Source of the DNA: Fragum whitleyi
Taxonomy: Eukaryota; Mollusca; Bivalvia; Cardiida; Cardiidae
Assembly (NCBI GenBank): GCA_948146395.1
Contig: OX411552.1
Coordinates: forward strand, 12,260,957 to 12,324,956
Reading direction: 5' to 3'
Length of the DNA stretch: 64,000 nt
A program made the translations under genes and the position numbers. How positions within the stretch are numbered: the stretch's first letter is position 1; every line of letters begins with the position of its first letter. This document shows, one piece after another, positions 26,253 to 41,200 of this stretch. The notes under the pieces were generated by a model. The model saw nothing but the letters and a program-made list of their open reading frames with translations. It ran no database searches and was not told the origin of the DNA.

Positions 26253-29200
26253 CTGTAATAATGTGGGTATAAACAAGATTAGCTACTGTAAATCAATTAA
26301 CAAAGAAAGAGTATTTTTTGCAAGTTTGATGTTGTCAAATGAGCATGCATTTTCACCAATGGACACATTGGCTATTATTGTAAGATTTGCAAGATTGATC
26401 CAATTTGGAAGTTCTAGCCATTGCAAAATTTGAAAAATACGTTCAATTCTTAGCAATGTAAACCACAAAAGGAATTCAGAAATGCAATAAACAGATGTGC
26501 TAGGGGCAGGCCATTGCAAAATTTGAAAAATATGTTCAACTCTTAGCAATGTAAACCACAAAAGGAATTCAGAAATGCAATAAACAGATGTGCTAGGGGC
26601 AGGCCATGTGATGCTTTGTAGCATGTGCCCCAATCGTGGGATGTGTGAAGACATAAAAGCAAATAAGTTAGGAAATGTTACTTTATTCAAAGTAAAAAGT
26701 TTGAAAGGTCCTAAATAACCAACATGCATTCTACAGAAAGGGTTCACAAAATTTTTGATTGTCCCTCGTAATTTGTACTTATACACAGTCCTAGACATCA
26801 TAATTCAAATTTCAGTATGGTAGGTCAAAAGTCAAGTTGAGGGTCAAGGGTTCAACATGATTCCCATCCTGCCCTGCCAAACCCACACTTTGGGGGTCAT
26901 TAACTCTTGTCATGCTGAACCCGGAATATTCCTGTTTTGACAGGTGGTATAGGCAAAGATCAGCCTGCACAATAGTGCAGTCTGATCTTAGTCTACACCA
27001 TCTGTTAATCTTGCTTCATCAAGGATTGTGGAAGGACCAGTAATTATTCGAGAGAAATATTGGTATACAATTTTGTCTTTCAGAGCTTTCAGCACTTTGA
27101 TTTGAATGTAACTTGGCCAAGATTTTAATTCAGCATGACAAGGGTTAATAAAGAAGCCTTTTCTACATCTGGAATGTATGAACAGCATTAAACATCAGTT
27201 TGGACCTTGAATTTGATATTTCTTATTGTATCAACTGTGAATGAATGGAGTAATATCTTTTAGAAAAAAATTAAAAAAAGAAGGTTAAGCACAGTTTTTC
27301 AATAAAGAGGTCCCTGTTCTGAATTCATGCAAAGTCAAATACATATTTCAGGTATACAGTTACCAACATCGTGAAATTGACAAGGTGAATGGTTTTGGAA
27401 TGACAAAGGAATGAAATTTAATGAGTGTGGAGCAAGTTTTGAGTGAATTTAATGGGAGGTAATCCAGTAACGAAAATTTTGTTCAGGATAATTTTGTTCA
27501 GGATGAACAAAATTTGCAATATGTATTACCTCCCTTTAATAGAATATGCATAGAAGTTCTTTAAATAGGTTCCTATTTCTTCAAGAACCAATCAGACGTA
27601 TTTAATTTCTATTATATCAGTGAAATCGCGATTTTGTTCTTGTTTTATTAATTTTGAAGGTAGTTTGTAGTAGGTCTTATATTTTTTAGTCAATATGAGC
27701 GTTTGGAATGATTGAATGGAGCGCTGAGTGAGCAATTTAGAATGATTTTGATCGAGATCAATGTCAATTTCACAATGTAAATAACTGTAGTTAGGTTAGT
27801 TCACTTTTGTACAATTCATATTTATGATAGTAAAAAACAAGAGCTGTCACTGTAAGATGACAATGCCCCCGACACCGCTTTGATTTAGAAGTTATGGCCA
27901 ATGTTAAAGTTTTTGGACGGAATGACGGACAGACGGACGGACGGACAAGTCAAATTTATGATGCCTTCCTATCGGGGGCATAAAAAATGCCAAACTGAAC
28001 CAACCGTTAACATCATTGATTGAAAAAAGTTGAAAATGATATTTTGAAAATAAAAATAATTTCAATAAGCCATTGGTGTATTTTTGCTATTAATGTTTCA
28101 AAATATATTATTACTTTATGCCCTAGATTGAAAGGGTGAAGTAAAAACCTTTAACATCAAATATCTCAAAACTACTTTTCTGTTGTTTAGTTCACTTTGG
28201 CATGTGACCCCTCAGTTAGTATGCATTTTCTGGTGTTAAAAATCATTAAAATTTATGTCTTTTGGGCCCTTTTCTCTTTGAGTTTGAGGTGAATTCCTCT
28301 CAACAATCATTTATTATGATTGTTCAGAGAAATTCACATCAAATGAGACAAGAGCTATGTCGGACATCCCCAGCCATCAAAGTTTGATAGTAAACTGAAG
28401 CCTAATCAAAGGACAATAACTCCAAAATTATGCAAGCAAGAGTCGTAGTTCTTGTGCACTGCACTTCTCCTCCATGAGATCTATCCACCTCTAAAATTTC
28501 AAGTCGATACCTTTTATACTCTAGGAGATATACTCCAGACCAGTTTAGAGATGGAAAGATGGAATGACAGACAGAGACCATTACTATATCCCCTTCGCCG
28601 AACAGCGGTAGATAAAAATAAGTGTCAAAAAGTTTCTTAAATTTAGGGATTTGAAGTGTGTTTTCTTAGTACAAATCTAGGGGTACAACTATTAGAGAGG
28701 GGGCTATTTTTACAGGAAATACTGTATCAACTAAATATTGAACCACATCCAGAATTGTACTTGTGCCCTGTTACCAGGGCCTGAGGTTATAAAACTTTTC
28801 TCAGGCTCAATTCAAAATTTTCTCAAATTTCAATTTGAGATTAAAGCCATAATTCTGTTTTAATACTCATTTTAATGCATTAACATAAAAGATGATATTA
28901 AAAAAGTTGTTATAAATAACAACTTATTAATATTATCTTTATTTTCATACATTTATTTAAATTCAAAATTTTGTGAAAATTGAGCCTGAGCCTGAGGAAA
29001 ACTCTGATAACCTTGGGCCCTGAAATCATGTTCATTCTGACCAGAAATTTAAGCTAATTTTGAATTTGCTGAGCCACGATATCATGCAGGACAGAAAGAG
29101 CATATCCAAAGCATCATTCCTGTGAAATATGGTTGATTTCTACACAGTAGTTAAAGAGGAGAACATTTCTACAGTAAAAATCTGACTGCAGACCAATTAC

Positions 29201-32200
29201 AAGCACGAGTTAACCCTTGTCATGCTGAACCCAGAATATTCGTGCTTTGGCAGGAGCTATAGACAAACATCAGCCTGCACATATGTGCAGTCTGATGTTA
29301 GTCTACACCACCTGTTTCTCATTTTCAAACCAGAATTTTCTATAGATTTAATTTTTCAAATAAAATTTGACCTACAGTTGGTACTTTCAGTGCTTTTTGC
29401 CCTCTGATTTTGATGAAACTTTTTAGCCAAAATTAATTCAGCATGACAAGGGTTAATGGATGGATGGACAGATGGTCAAAAGCCCAATTGTAAAACTGGC
29501 ATCACTATAGCTCTTCTGACCTTGTATTGCTATAGCTCTTCTGACCTTAAGTCAGTAATGCTAAAATTTGTAGTGTCCAGGGTTTTAATTGTTTACAGCA
29601 TTAGTGTTTAAGGTAGTGGACCCGTAATAGTTCCGCAACATTTCAGTCCACATATTCTTTCACAATGTTTACCAAGGTTTCCTAATGAAATCATTAGGAA
29701 ACCTCAGTTTACATTGTTTAAGTTCTTTAATACTGAGAGGTAACAAAACAATTACGGGTACACTACCTTAATGAACAAATCTTGGGACGTTTTTTTTTTA
29801 TCTGTAACTTACGTCCTATTATTTCGTCCTTATATTTTTTTACATCCCCTTCATTTTTATATACGTTTTTATTGTCTGGTAGCTTTAAGAATGCTGCTAC
29901 TGGCTTTAGCAGTAAAAATCTACTTTGTACGAGGGAAAATATGTTATTTGCTAAGAAGTGAACAGCCATCGCCTGAAAAAAAAATATAAATACAGTTACT
30001 TTCGAAGAGCATCAAGACGATTCAATGAGTAACAGAACATTATTAGTTATTTGATTTCTTGCCAGGGTATATGACAATTTAATACTTGTTGGAAAAATGA
30101 TGTCACCTGAGCTGTAGGCAAGCGTTGACATCATTTTTTACTGTCGAGAATAAATCATCCCATTCACAGGCAAGATGCCGTATTATGAATTTATTATACT
30201 GCAAAGTTCAAGACTTAAGGTATTCCTAGTGTGAAGATCAGAATTAAATTGGTTAATTTCGGCTATTTCCATCTATGAAAGCATGTCGTTTTCCACATAT
30301 GTTAGATGACATCATAATCATTAATTCCCGCAATAAACGACGTTAAGTTACATAAACTCAATGGAATTTTGATTATATCTAAAACCAAGGTGCCAAATTG
30401 TCACAAGATACGCCTGTCACACAGCTTTATGTAACTTTGGGTTAAGATTAGAATTGAAGTGATTTTGAATGATTATCTTTAAGACAATTTTGTGCAGACA
30501 GACAGATGAATAATTGTTATCATTGTTATCATGATCAAATTTGATCGAGACAATCATTCTGACCAAATTTCAGGTTGATCAGGCAAAAAATGTGGCCTCT
30601 AGAGTGCTTACACAGTTTTTCTTACATTTGACTCTGTGACCAAGTTTTTTTTACCCCAGTTGACACAATTTCAAACTCCATTTTCACCAATGGACACATT
30701 GGCTATTATTGTAAGATTTGCAAGATTGATCCAATTTGGAAGTTCTAGCCATTGCAAAATTTGAAAAATACGTTCAATTCTTAGCAATGTAAACCACAAA
30801 AGGAATTCAGAAATGCAATAAACAGATGTGCTAGGGGCAGGCCATTGCAAAATTTGAAAAATATGTTCAACTCTTAGCAATGTAAACCACAAAAGGAATT
30901 CAGAAATGCAATAAACAGATGTGCTAGGGGCAGGCCATGTGATGCTTTGTAGCATGTGCCCCAATCGTGGGATGTGTGAAGACATAAAAGCAAATAAGTT
31001 AGGAAATGTTACTTTATTCAAAGTAAAAAGTTTGAAAGGTCCTAAATAACCAACATGCATTCTACAGAAAGGGTTCACAAAATTTTTGATTGTCCCTCGT
31101 AATTTGTACTTATACACAGTCCTAGACATCATAATTCAAATTTCAGTATGGTAGGTCAAAAGTCAAGTTGAGGGTCAAGGGTTCAACATGATTCCCATCC
31201 TGCCCTGCCAAACCCACACTTTGGGGGTCATTAACTCTTGTCATGCTGAACCCGGAATATTCCTGTTTTGACAGGTGGTATAGGCAAAGATCAGCCTGCA
31301 CAATAGTGCAGTCTGATCTTAGTCTACACCATCTGTTAATCTTGCTTCATCAAGGATTGTGGAAGGACCAGTAATTATTCGAGAGAAATATTGGTATACA
31401 ATTTTGTCTTTCAGAGCTTTCAGCACTTTGATTTGAATGTAACTTGGCCAAGATTTTAATTCAGCATGACAAGGGTTAATAAAGAAGCCTTTTCTACATC
31501 TGGAATGTATGAACAGCATTAAACATCAGTTTGGACCTTGAATTTGATATTTCTTATTGTATCAACTGTGAATGAATGGAGTAATATCTTTTAGAAAAAA
31601 ATTAAAAAAAGAAGGTTAAGCACAGTTTTTCAATAAAGAGGTCCCTGTTCTGAATTCATGCAAAGTCAAATACATATTTCAGGTATACAGTTACCAACAT
31701 CGTGAAATTGACAAGGTGAATGGTTTTGGAATGACAAAGGAATGAAATTTAATGAGTGTGGAGCAAGTTTTGAGTGAATTTAATGGGAGGTAATCCAGTA
31801 ACGAAAATTTTGTTCAGGATAATTTTGTTCAGGATGAACAAAATTTGCAATATGTATTACCTCCCTTTAATAGAATATGCATAGAAGTTCTTTAAATAGG
31901 TTCCTATTTCTTCAAGAACCAATCAGACGTATTTAATTTCTATTATATCAGTGAAATCGCGATTTTGTTCTTGTTTTATTAATTTTGAAGGTAGTTTGTA
32001 GTAGGTCTTATATTTTTTAGTCAATATGAGCGTTTGGAATGATTGAATGGAGCGCTGAGTGAGCAATTTAGAATGATTTTGATCGAGATCAATGTCAATT
32101 TCACAATGTAAATAACTGTAGTTAGGTTAGTTCACTTTTGTACAATTCATATTTATGATAGTAAAAAACAAGAGCTGTCACTGTAAGATGACAATGCCCC

Positions 32201-35200
32201 CGACACCGCTTTGATTTAGAAGTTATGGCCAATGTTAAAGTTTTTGGACGGAATGACGGACAGACGGACGGACGGACAAGTCAAATTTATGATGCCTTCC
32301 TATCGGGGGCATAAAAAATGCCAAACTGAACCAACCGTTAACATCATTGATTGAAAAAAGTTGAAAATGATATTTTGAAAATAAAAATAATTTCAATAAG
32401 CCATTGGTGTATTTTTGCTATTAATGTTTCAAAATATATTATTACTTTATGCCCTAGATTGAAAGGGTGAAGTAAAAACCTTTAACATCAAATATCTCAA
32501 AACTACTTTTCTGTTGTTTAGTTCACTTTGGCATGTGACCCCTCAGTTAGTATGCATTTTCTGGTGTTAAAAATCATTAAAATTTATGTCTTTTGGGCCC
32601 TTTTCTCTTTGAGTTTGAGGTGAATTCCTCTCAACAATCATTTATTATGATTGTTCAGAGAAATTCACATCAAATGAGACAAGAGCTATGTCGGACATCC
32701 CCAGCCATCAAAGTTTGATAGTAAACTGAAGCCTAATCAAAGGACAATAACTCCAAAATTATGCAAGCAAGAGTCGTAGTTCTTGTGCACTGCACTTCTC
32801 CTCCATGAGATCTATCCACCTCTAAAATTTCAAGTCGATACCTTTTATACTCTAGGAGATATACTCCAGACCAGTTTAGAGATGGAAAGATGGAATGACA
32901 GACAGAGACCATTACTATATCCCCTTCGCCGAACAGCGGTAGATAAAAATAAGTGTCAAAAAGTTTCTTAAATTTAGGGATTTGAAGTGTGTTTTCTTAG
33001 TACAAATCTAGGGGTACAACTATTAGAGAGGGGGCTATTTTTACAGGAAATACTGTATCAACTAAATATTGAACCACATCCAGAATTGTACTTGTGCCCT
33101 GTTACCAGGGCCTGAGGTTATAAAACTTTTCTCAGGCTCAATTCAAAATTTTCTCAAATTTCAATTTGAGATTAAAGCCATAATTCTGTTTTAATACTCA
33201 TTTTAATGCATTAACATAAAAGATGATATTAAAAAAGTTGTTATAAATAACAACTTATTAATATTATCTTTATTTTCATACATTTATTTAAATTCAAAAT
33301 TTTGTGAAAATTGAGCCTGAGCCTGAGGAAAACTCTGATAACCTTGGGCCCTGAAATCATGTTCATTCTGACCAGAAATTTAAGCTAATTTTGAATTTGC
33401 TGAGCCACGATATCATGCAGGACAGAAAGAGCATATCCAAAGCATCATTCCTGTGAAATATGGTTGATTTCTACACAGTAGTTAAAGAGGAGAACATTTC
33501 TACAGTAAAAATCTGACTGCAGACCAATTACAAGCACGAGTTAACCCTTGTCATGCTGAACCCAGAATATTCGTGCTTTGGCAGGAGCTATAGACAAACA
33601 TCAGCCTGCACATATGTGCAGTCTGATGTTAGTCTACACCACCTGTTTCTCATTTTCAAACCAGAATTTTCTATAGATTTAATTTTTCAAATAAAATTTG
33701 ACCTACAGTTGGTACTTTCAGTGCTTTTTGCCCTCTGATTTTGATGAAACTTTTTAGCCAAAATTAATTCAGCATGACAAGGGTTAATGGATGGATGGAC
33801 AGATGGTCAAAAGCCCAATTGTAAAACTGGCATCACTATAGCTCTTCTGACCTTGTATTGCTATAGCTCTTCTGACCTTAAGTCAGTAATGCTAAAATTT
33901 GTAGTGTCCAGGGTTTTAATTGTTTACAGCATTAGTGTTTAAGGTAGTGGACCCGTAATAGTTCCGCAACATTTCAGTCCACATATTCTTTCACAATGTT
34001 TACCAAGGTTTCCTAATGAAATCATTAGGAAACCTCAGTTTACATTGTTTAAGTTCTTTAATACTGAGAGGTAACAAAACAATTACGGGTACACTACCTT
34101 AATGAACAAATCTTGGGACGTTTTTTTTTTATCTGTAACTTACGTCCTATTATTTCGTCCTTATATTTTTTTACATCCCCTTCATTTTTATATACGTTTT
34201 TATTGTCTGGTAGCTTTAAGAATGCTGCTACTGGCTTTAGCAGTAAAAATCTACTTTGTACGAGGGAAAATATGTTATTTGCTAAGAAGTGAACAGCCAT
34301 CGCCTGAAAAAAAAATATAAATACAGTTACTTTCGAAGAGCATCAAGACGATTCAATGAGTAACAGAACATTATTAGTTATTTGATTTCTTGCCAGGGTA
34401 TATGACAATTTAATACTTGTTGGAAAAATGATGTCACCTGAGCTGTAGGCAAGCGTTGACATCATTTTTTACTGTCGAGAATAAATCATCCCATTCACAG
34501 GCAAGATGCCGTATTATGAATTTATTATACTGCAAAGTTCAAGACTTAAGGTATTCCTAGTGTGAAGATCAGAATTAAATTGGTTAATTTCGGCTATTTC
34601 CATCTATGAAAGCATGTCGTTTTCCACATATGTTAGATGACATCATAATCATTAATTCCCGCAATAAACGACGTTAAGTTACATAAACTCAATGGAATTT
34701 TGATTATATCTAAAACCAAGGTGCCAAATTGTCACAAGATACGCCTGTCACACAGCTTTATGTAACTTTGGGTTAAGATTAGAATTGAAGTGATTTTGAA
34801 TGATTATCTTTAAGACAATTTTGTGCAGACAGACAGATGAATAATTGTTATCATTGTTATCATGATCAAATTTGATCGAGACAATCATTCTGACCAAATT
34901 TCAGGTTGATCAGGCAAAAAATGTGGCCTCTAGAGTGCTTACACAGTTTTTCTTACATTTGACTCTGTGACCAAGTTTTTTTTACCCCAGTTGACACAAT
35001 TTCAAACTCGTTCGAGATTTCATCAAGACAATCATTCTGACCAAATTTCAGTTGATTGGGCAAAAAAGTGGCCCCTAGAGTGCATACAAGGCAAATTTTG
35101 ACGACTGACAGCGCACGACGGTCATTCAAAAAGTGCTTGCTTCAGACAAGTGCTTGCTTAATACAGGACAATTTCAGTGCAATTGGTTCGATTGGGAACT

Positions 35201-38200
35201 TGGTGGCCACTTGCTTAAGACTTGCTGAATACAGGTGGCCACTAATACAGATTTGATTTCTTGATTTCTTCATTTCTTGGTTTATAGAAGACAGATATAT
35301 GAAATTGAAGGTATTTATTAGAACTTATATCAATTTTTACTTGTATAATATTAACCCTTGTCATGCTGAACCCGGAATATTCCTGCTTTGGCAGGAGATA
35401 TAGACAAACATCAGCCTACACATATGTGCAGTCTGATGTTAGTCTACACCACCTGTTTCTCACTTTCAAACCAGAATTGTGGGTAGATTTAGTTTTTCAA
35501 ATAAAAATTGACCCACAGTTGGACTTTTAGTGCTTTTTGCCCTTTGATTTTTAATGAAATTTTTTTGCCTAAACTATTCAGCATGACAAGGGTTAACTGA
35601 CATGCCTTCAAATGTGGCATTATGTGTATGCTTGGTGGACATTAACAGCAAAGCAAGAGAATCAAAGCTGCCATTACTGCCTCAAATTTCTGTTTATGCC
35701 TAAAGGAAACAAGAGCACCACCTACGCTCGGCTGTCGAGTGCTGAAAGATGGGAAAAAATAAAAGTCGAAAAAGGGGCATAATTTGCACTAAATGCATCT
35801 AGAGTTATCCCCCTTGATAGTATACGTTGCTCTTTTGATGGTAAACATGTGTGCCAAATTTCAAGTAAATGCCTTCAGTAGAACCAGAGATATAACAAAA
35901 TGTCAAAGTTTTCGCACGAGGACGACGACAGCGACAACGACGCAAACGACGACACAGAGGTTATAGCAATACCTCGGGTTTTCCCCGAAAACAGCCGAGC
36001 TAATAATAGAAGATATACCATTTTGTTTGTCAGGTCAGCATTAGCCAGTGAAAATGCTTGAATTTTCTTTGCAGTATAATAAAGTATTAATGTAGTGAAC
36101 TTGTAATAGATCCTAGACATTCAGGTAGAAAGTAACTTTAACAGTGTTAACCGAGGTTTCCTAATGATTTTCATTAGGAAACCTTGGTCAACAGTGTGAA
36201 AGATCATGAGTTCTGAAATGTTGCAGAACTATTATGGTTCCACTTCCTTAATGACCAAAAACAATAACTATGAATGGACTTGTCTCCCCTTTTCTAGATT
36301 ATTGATATCAAGTAGTATCACAAACATGACAGGGAATCACATGACATACATTTTTTTGTATTTTTCAATAATTCTGTTAATACTTGACCAATTTGAAAAT
36401 AGGTTTGAAGCAGAGAAAAACATCAGGGATATACAGAAAAGGCAGAAACTTTTATAAATCTACTGGTAATAAGTTATCATTGAAGACCAAGTAAATAACT
36501 TCTTGGGCATGGTAACTTTTTACCAGCAGACTTTTAAAGCCCCTGTCTGCGTTTAGAGTAAAAGAATCGCAATTTTGTGGACATTCTTTGAATAATTATT
36601 ATTGATTTAGTCTTATGAAAGATGAGTTATACAAAAACAAAAATTAATAAAAAAAACAATGGCTTTATCGGGAAACGCATAATTTGCCAAATAAGTAACA
36701 TATGTTAATAAGATCTTGGTCATGTGAAAATCGACCATGCAAAGGAGCAGTAATGCCCTCTATTCAAATTGGAGTCCGAAATGTTGCAGGTCATTAATAT
36801 TCATCAAGTTAGGCCTATATTAAGATCATCCAGTCATAATCATTTTCATCACCAAATCTAAGAATGATAATTTCAAGCTTATGTTTGAGAATAGCCTAGT
36901 TTTTGTTACTTTGTTTAAGATTGTTGTTTTGCGTTTTGGAATTGTTAACAAACACAGATGGGGGCTTTAAATGTTCTGCCATACTCAGTGAATTCCCGAT
37001 AGTTTACAACTTTCTCTGCCTCAAACCAAAGTCAATATGGTCGTCTAAAAATATAAAGTAAAACTTGCATTAAGCGACCACTTACGGGACCACCAAAAAG
37101 TGGTTGGTCAAGAGAATGATTGCTCAGTACATGATTTGTATAATTATAACGATCATAATTTTCATTGAATAAATGTATGTATGTAACTACAGAATTCTCA
37201 ATAATCCTATGTTGTTGAAACTACATAGAATCGTCTCACTGAGACGATTCTAAAAAGTTTTAACAACACAGGAACCATATGTAACAGTAATTTTTAAACC
37301 AACACTATCTACTTTTTGTAATATCTTGATTTAAAGAAGGGGATTTTGAAAACGGTTGCTTAACCCTTTCCTGTTTTACAAAATGTTGGACCTGTCCAGA
37401 TTCAAAGGTTTTGCAGACGAAAATTCAAAGTGGTTTTATTTTGAAAAATAACCATTCTGTAGGGTAGAAGATAGTGTGGAAAAAGAAGAAATTGCTTGTC
37501 AGAAGCAATTTCTTCTTTTTTCACATTGTTTTCTCAATCATAAAATCACAGGCACGTAAAAAGCAGGGTTTAAACAGCAAAGGGTTAATAGACATGGTCG
37601 CTCGGGCAAAGACTCTCTGTCGTTATTGACCATATTCTGTAAATGCTGCCACATGATTCTTCCCTATGCCAAAGCAGAAATAAACTAAACTGTCACAAAG
37701 GGGACTAATACCCTCATACAAGTGCTTGACAATAATGAAAAAGCCATTTTCTATCAAGGAGCCATAACTGTCAAAGTCACTGGATAGTAATCAAAATATC
37801 ACTTGCACATCTCTGCTTGATACTGATCACATTTATAAATTTAAAAAAAAGTCTGCTCTTGCTGACAAATTGAGCTGACAGACAAAAAACAAGAGGGCCG
37901 TTGGCCCTGGGTCGCTCACCTGAGAAAAAAGCTTCATTACCTAGGTATGTCCATGCAACCAAAGAAAAAGAGATTTTCACTTATTCAATCAGATAACATT
38001 TGAAATAATCCCCCCCCCCCCCTCTGCTCCTCACCTGGTCATTATTTATTTAAGCTTTTTTCATAAAAGGTCTGTGATCAGCTAATCAATGCCAGATATA
38101 CAGGCTGAGTCTGAGACTTTTAAAGTTTTCTTTAATGAGTTGATCAATCCATGTCAAATATAAAGGCTGTAGGGATTCAAAATTCTCAACAAAGCACCCC

Positions 38201-41200
38201 CCCCCCCTCCCCCAAGATGCTCTGCACCTGGTGAATCTACAGTCATGAATTTAGCTAATTCAATTGATGTCCATATGCTGATCATTCATACCAATTTTCA
38301 AGTCTGTAGGACTCCTGGTTCATTAGAAGTTTAAAGATTTCAAAAATGATCCAAAGTACTATCCCCTCCCCAAGACACTCAGCACCTGGTGACCCTACAG
38401 TCATGATTTTAGCTATTTTTATAAATGTCAATATATTGATCACCCATTACAATTTTCAAGTCTGTAGGGTTCCTGATCCAGGAGAAGAATAAGGTTAAAG
38501 ATTTCAAAATTGATCCAAAGTACTACCCCCTCTCCCCTAATGCTCCGCATCTGGTGGCCCTACATTCATGCTTTTAGCTATTATATTTAAGATCCATATG
38601 CTTATCATCCATGCCAATATTGGAGTCTGAAGGGCTCCTGGTTATTTTAGAAGATGAAGGTTAAAGTTACAAAATTTTCACAAAAGTACTACCCCTTCCC
38701 CCCTGGTGCTCCGCACCTGGTGGCATTACAGTCATGATTTTAGCTATTTTTATTAAGGTCTATGAGCTGATCCTCCATGCCAATATTCAAATCTGTCAGG
38801 CTCCTGATTCATCAGTAGAAGAAGGTTAAAGACTACAAAATTTTCACAAAAGTACTACCCTCTCCCCCCCTGGTGCTCCGCACCTGGTGAATCTACAGTC
38901 ATGATTTTAGCTATTTTTATAAAGGTCCATATACTGATCATGCATGCCAATTTTCAAATCTGTCAGGCTCCTGATTCATCAGAAGAAGAAGGTTAAAAAT
39001 TACAAAATTTTCACAAAAGTACTACCCTCTCCTCCCTGGTGCTCCACACCTGGCAGCCCAACAGGTATGGTTTTAGCTATTTTTATTCAGGTCTATGAGC
39101 TGATCATCCATGCCAATTTTCAAGTCTGTAGGGCTCCTGGTTCCGAAGAAGAAGCAGCTTGAAGATTACAAAATTTACCCAAAGTACTACCCCCTCCCCC
39201 CTGGTGCTCCGCACCTGGTGGCCCAAAAGATATGATTTTAGCTATTTCAATTCAGGTCTATGAACTGATCATCCATGCCAAGTTTTAAGTCTGTAGGACT
39301 ACTGGTTGAGAAGAAGAAGAATTTTAAAGATTTTCTTAAAATTTCACTGTTTGTTGCCATAGCAACCAGAGTTTTTCATGGATTTCAATTCTTTTAGCTA
39401 TTTATGAAGGGGACCACCTAAGCAACATTTCTGTAAAATTTGGTGTAAATCGGCCCAGTAGTTTAGGAGGAGATGTCGTTTAAAGAAATTGTTGACGGAC
39501 GCCGACCGACGACCAGACGCCCGACGACCGACCGACGGACGCCAGATGAAAGGTGATCACAATAGTTCACATGAGCACTTCATGCTCAGGTGAGCTAAAA
39601 AGCTACAGACGGACTGAAGGGCCGACCAACCAAACGACAGGCTTACTCCTATTTACCCCCACACCCCCCAACAAAGTTATTGCGGGTATAATAAATGCCC
39701 ACTGGTAGTGCTTCCCAATTGAAGGAAACCTTTTCAAACAAATAAATCATTGTTGAGGCTCTGCCTATCTGTTAGATATTTTCCCATACAATGCACTAAG
39801 TACATTTTTCTTATCTTATAGCCTCTATTTGCATTGTTTTCATTCACTTAACAGAAATACAAGCTTCTTAAAATAACCACATAATGCCATTGTTCTAAAA
39901 TTACCCATGTGATATCATAAAAAATATCGCATGAGATGTTATCACACAGGTATTTGTATAGTTATAAGATATACCCATAGTTTCACCATATAGGACTATA
40001 TTTTGATGACACTGTAGCCCTTGCCACCCATAATATTAACTCAATCAGAATTTGACGAAGATATGTTTAAGAGCTTGTCTCAAGAAACATTCTGGTGAAG
40101 TAAGGCTGAATTCTGTTCGATAGTTTTAGAGAAGAAGATATTCTTTAATATTTCATCATTGGTGCTCCATTTTCTGGGGACATTAAAAGCAAAATTGAAA
40201 ATTTTATCAACCTGATCAGAATTTAACAAAGAAATCTGAAAAACCATGTCTTGAGGATCTTTTCTGTAAAGAGCGTGGAATTCTACCAGTAGTTTCAGAG
40301 AAGAAGATTTTTTTCCCCATTTGGGTTCTTTTTCGGGTGGGTTGACAGGCTTTAGTATCTATATTATCAACTAGATCAAAATTTAACAAAGGAATCTGAA
40401 AGAGCATGTCCCAAAGATCTGTCTAGTGAAGTCTAATTGAATTCTGACAAGTAGTTTCCGAGAAGAAAGTTTTTTTTTATATTTCACCAGCAGGGGCCAC
40501 TTTTTGAAACATCAGCCTTTAGCCCCTGTGTTAGCAACCCATCAGAATTTAAACCTTGTCATGCTGAATAAATTTTGGCTAAAAATTGTCTTCAAAATCA
40601 AAGGGAAAAAAGCACTGAAAGTACCAACTGTAGGTCAATTTTTATTTGAAAAACTAAATCTATTGACAATTCTGGTTTGAAAGTGAGAAACAGGTGGTGT
40701 AGACTAACATCAGGCTGCACATATGTGCAGGCTGATGTTTGTCTATAGCTCCTGCCTAAGCAGAAATATTCCAGGTTCAGCATGACAAGAGTTAAAGAGC
40801 ATGTCCCAAGGATCTTACTATTGAAGTTATTGAATTCTGACCAGTAGTTTCAGAGAAGAATGGGGCCCATTCTTTGGTGACTCTACCACCCATAGTGCCC
40901 ATGATATCAACCCTTTCAGAATTTTTACAAAGAAACCTGAAAGACCATGTCCAAAGGACCTTTTTGATGAAGTATTTATTGAATTCTGATCAGTACATTC
41001 AGAGAAGATACTCTTAATATTCCACCAAAGGGGGCTTTTTTGGTGATGTATCAGCCTGAAGTGCCCAAGTTATCAACTTGCTCAGAATTTTACAAAGGAA
41101 TCTGAAAGAACATGTCCTGGGGATCATTTATGTAAAGTTTGGTTGAAGTCTGACAGGTAGTTTCAGGGAAGAAGATTTTTTGTAAGTGACCACACAAAAA

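Larger units (their letters stand above)
26348..30678. repeat. 4331-bp tandem duplication, unit 1
   Basis: The sequence from 26348 reappears at 30679 with constant offset 4331. Sampled lines match exactly, including a 10-T run next to the OXA1L exon. The unit ends at CAAACTC (30678). It contains two TTAA MITEs, a CAGGG MITE, a palindromic TTAA MITE, two AACAAGAG elements and one OXA1L exon. Confidence 0.97.
30679..35009. repeat. 4331-bp tandem duplication, unit 2
   Basis: Second unit. The outer flanks differ (GAGCATG before unit 1; GTTCGAGATTT after unit 2), and the bases at the two boundaries show no microhomology. Everything annotated in unit 1 recurs here at +4331. Confidence 0.97.

Noticed and set aside
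26283..26801. 172-residue minus-strand open frame with a 31-residue repeat
   Set aside because: The repeat is a 93-bp DNA duplication that happens to keep frame; no family resemblance, no splice context, and it does not extend the neighbouring OXA1L exon.
28775..29022. hAT assignment for the CAGGGCC-ended MITE
   Set aside because: Ends resemble hAT, but no target duplication could be matched, so only 'MITE' is called.
36372..36450. Open minus-strand stretch (FLPFLYIPDVFLCFKPIF...) considered as an OXA1L exon
   Set aside because: Hydrophobic but does not match the missing OXA1L segment, which was then found at 29813-29972.
36206..36457. 83-residue plus-strand open frame
   Set aside because: Begins inside a TTAA MITE and continues in AT-rich DNA; no homology or splice support.
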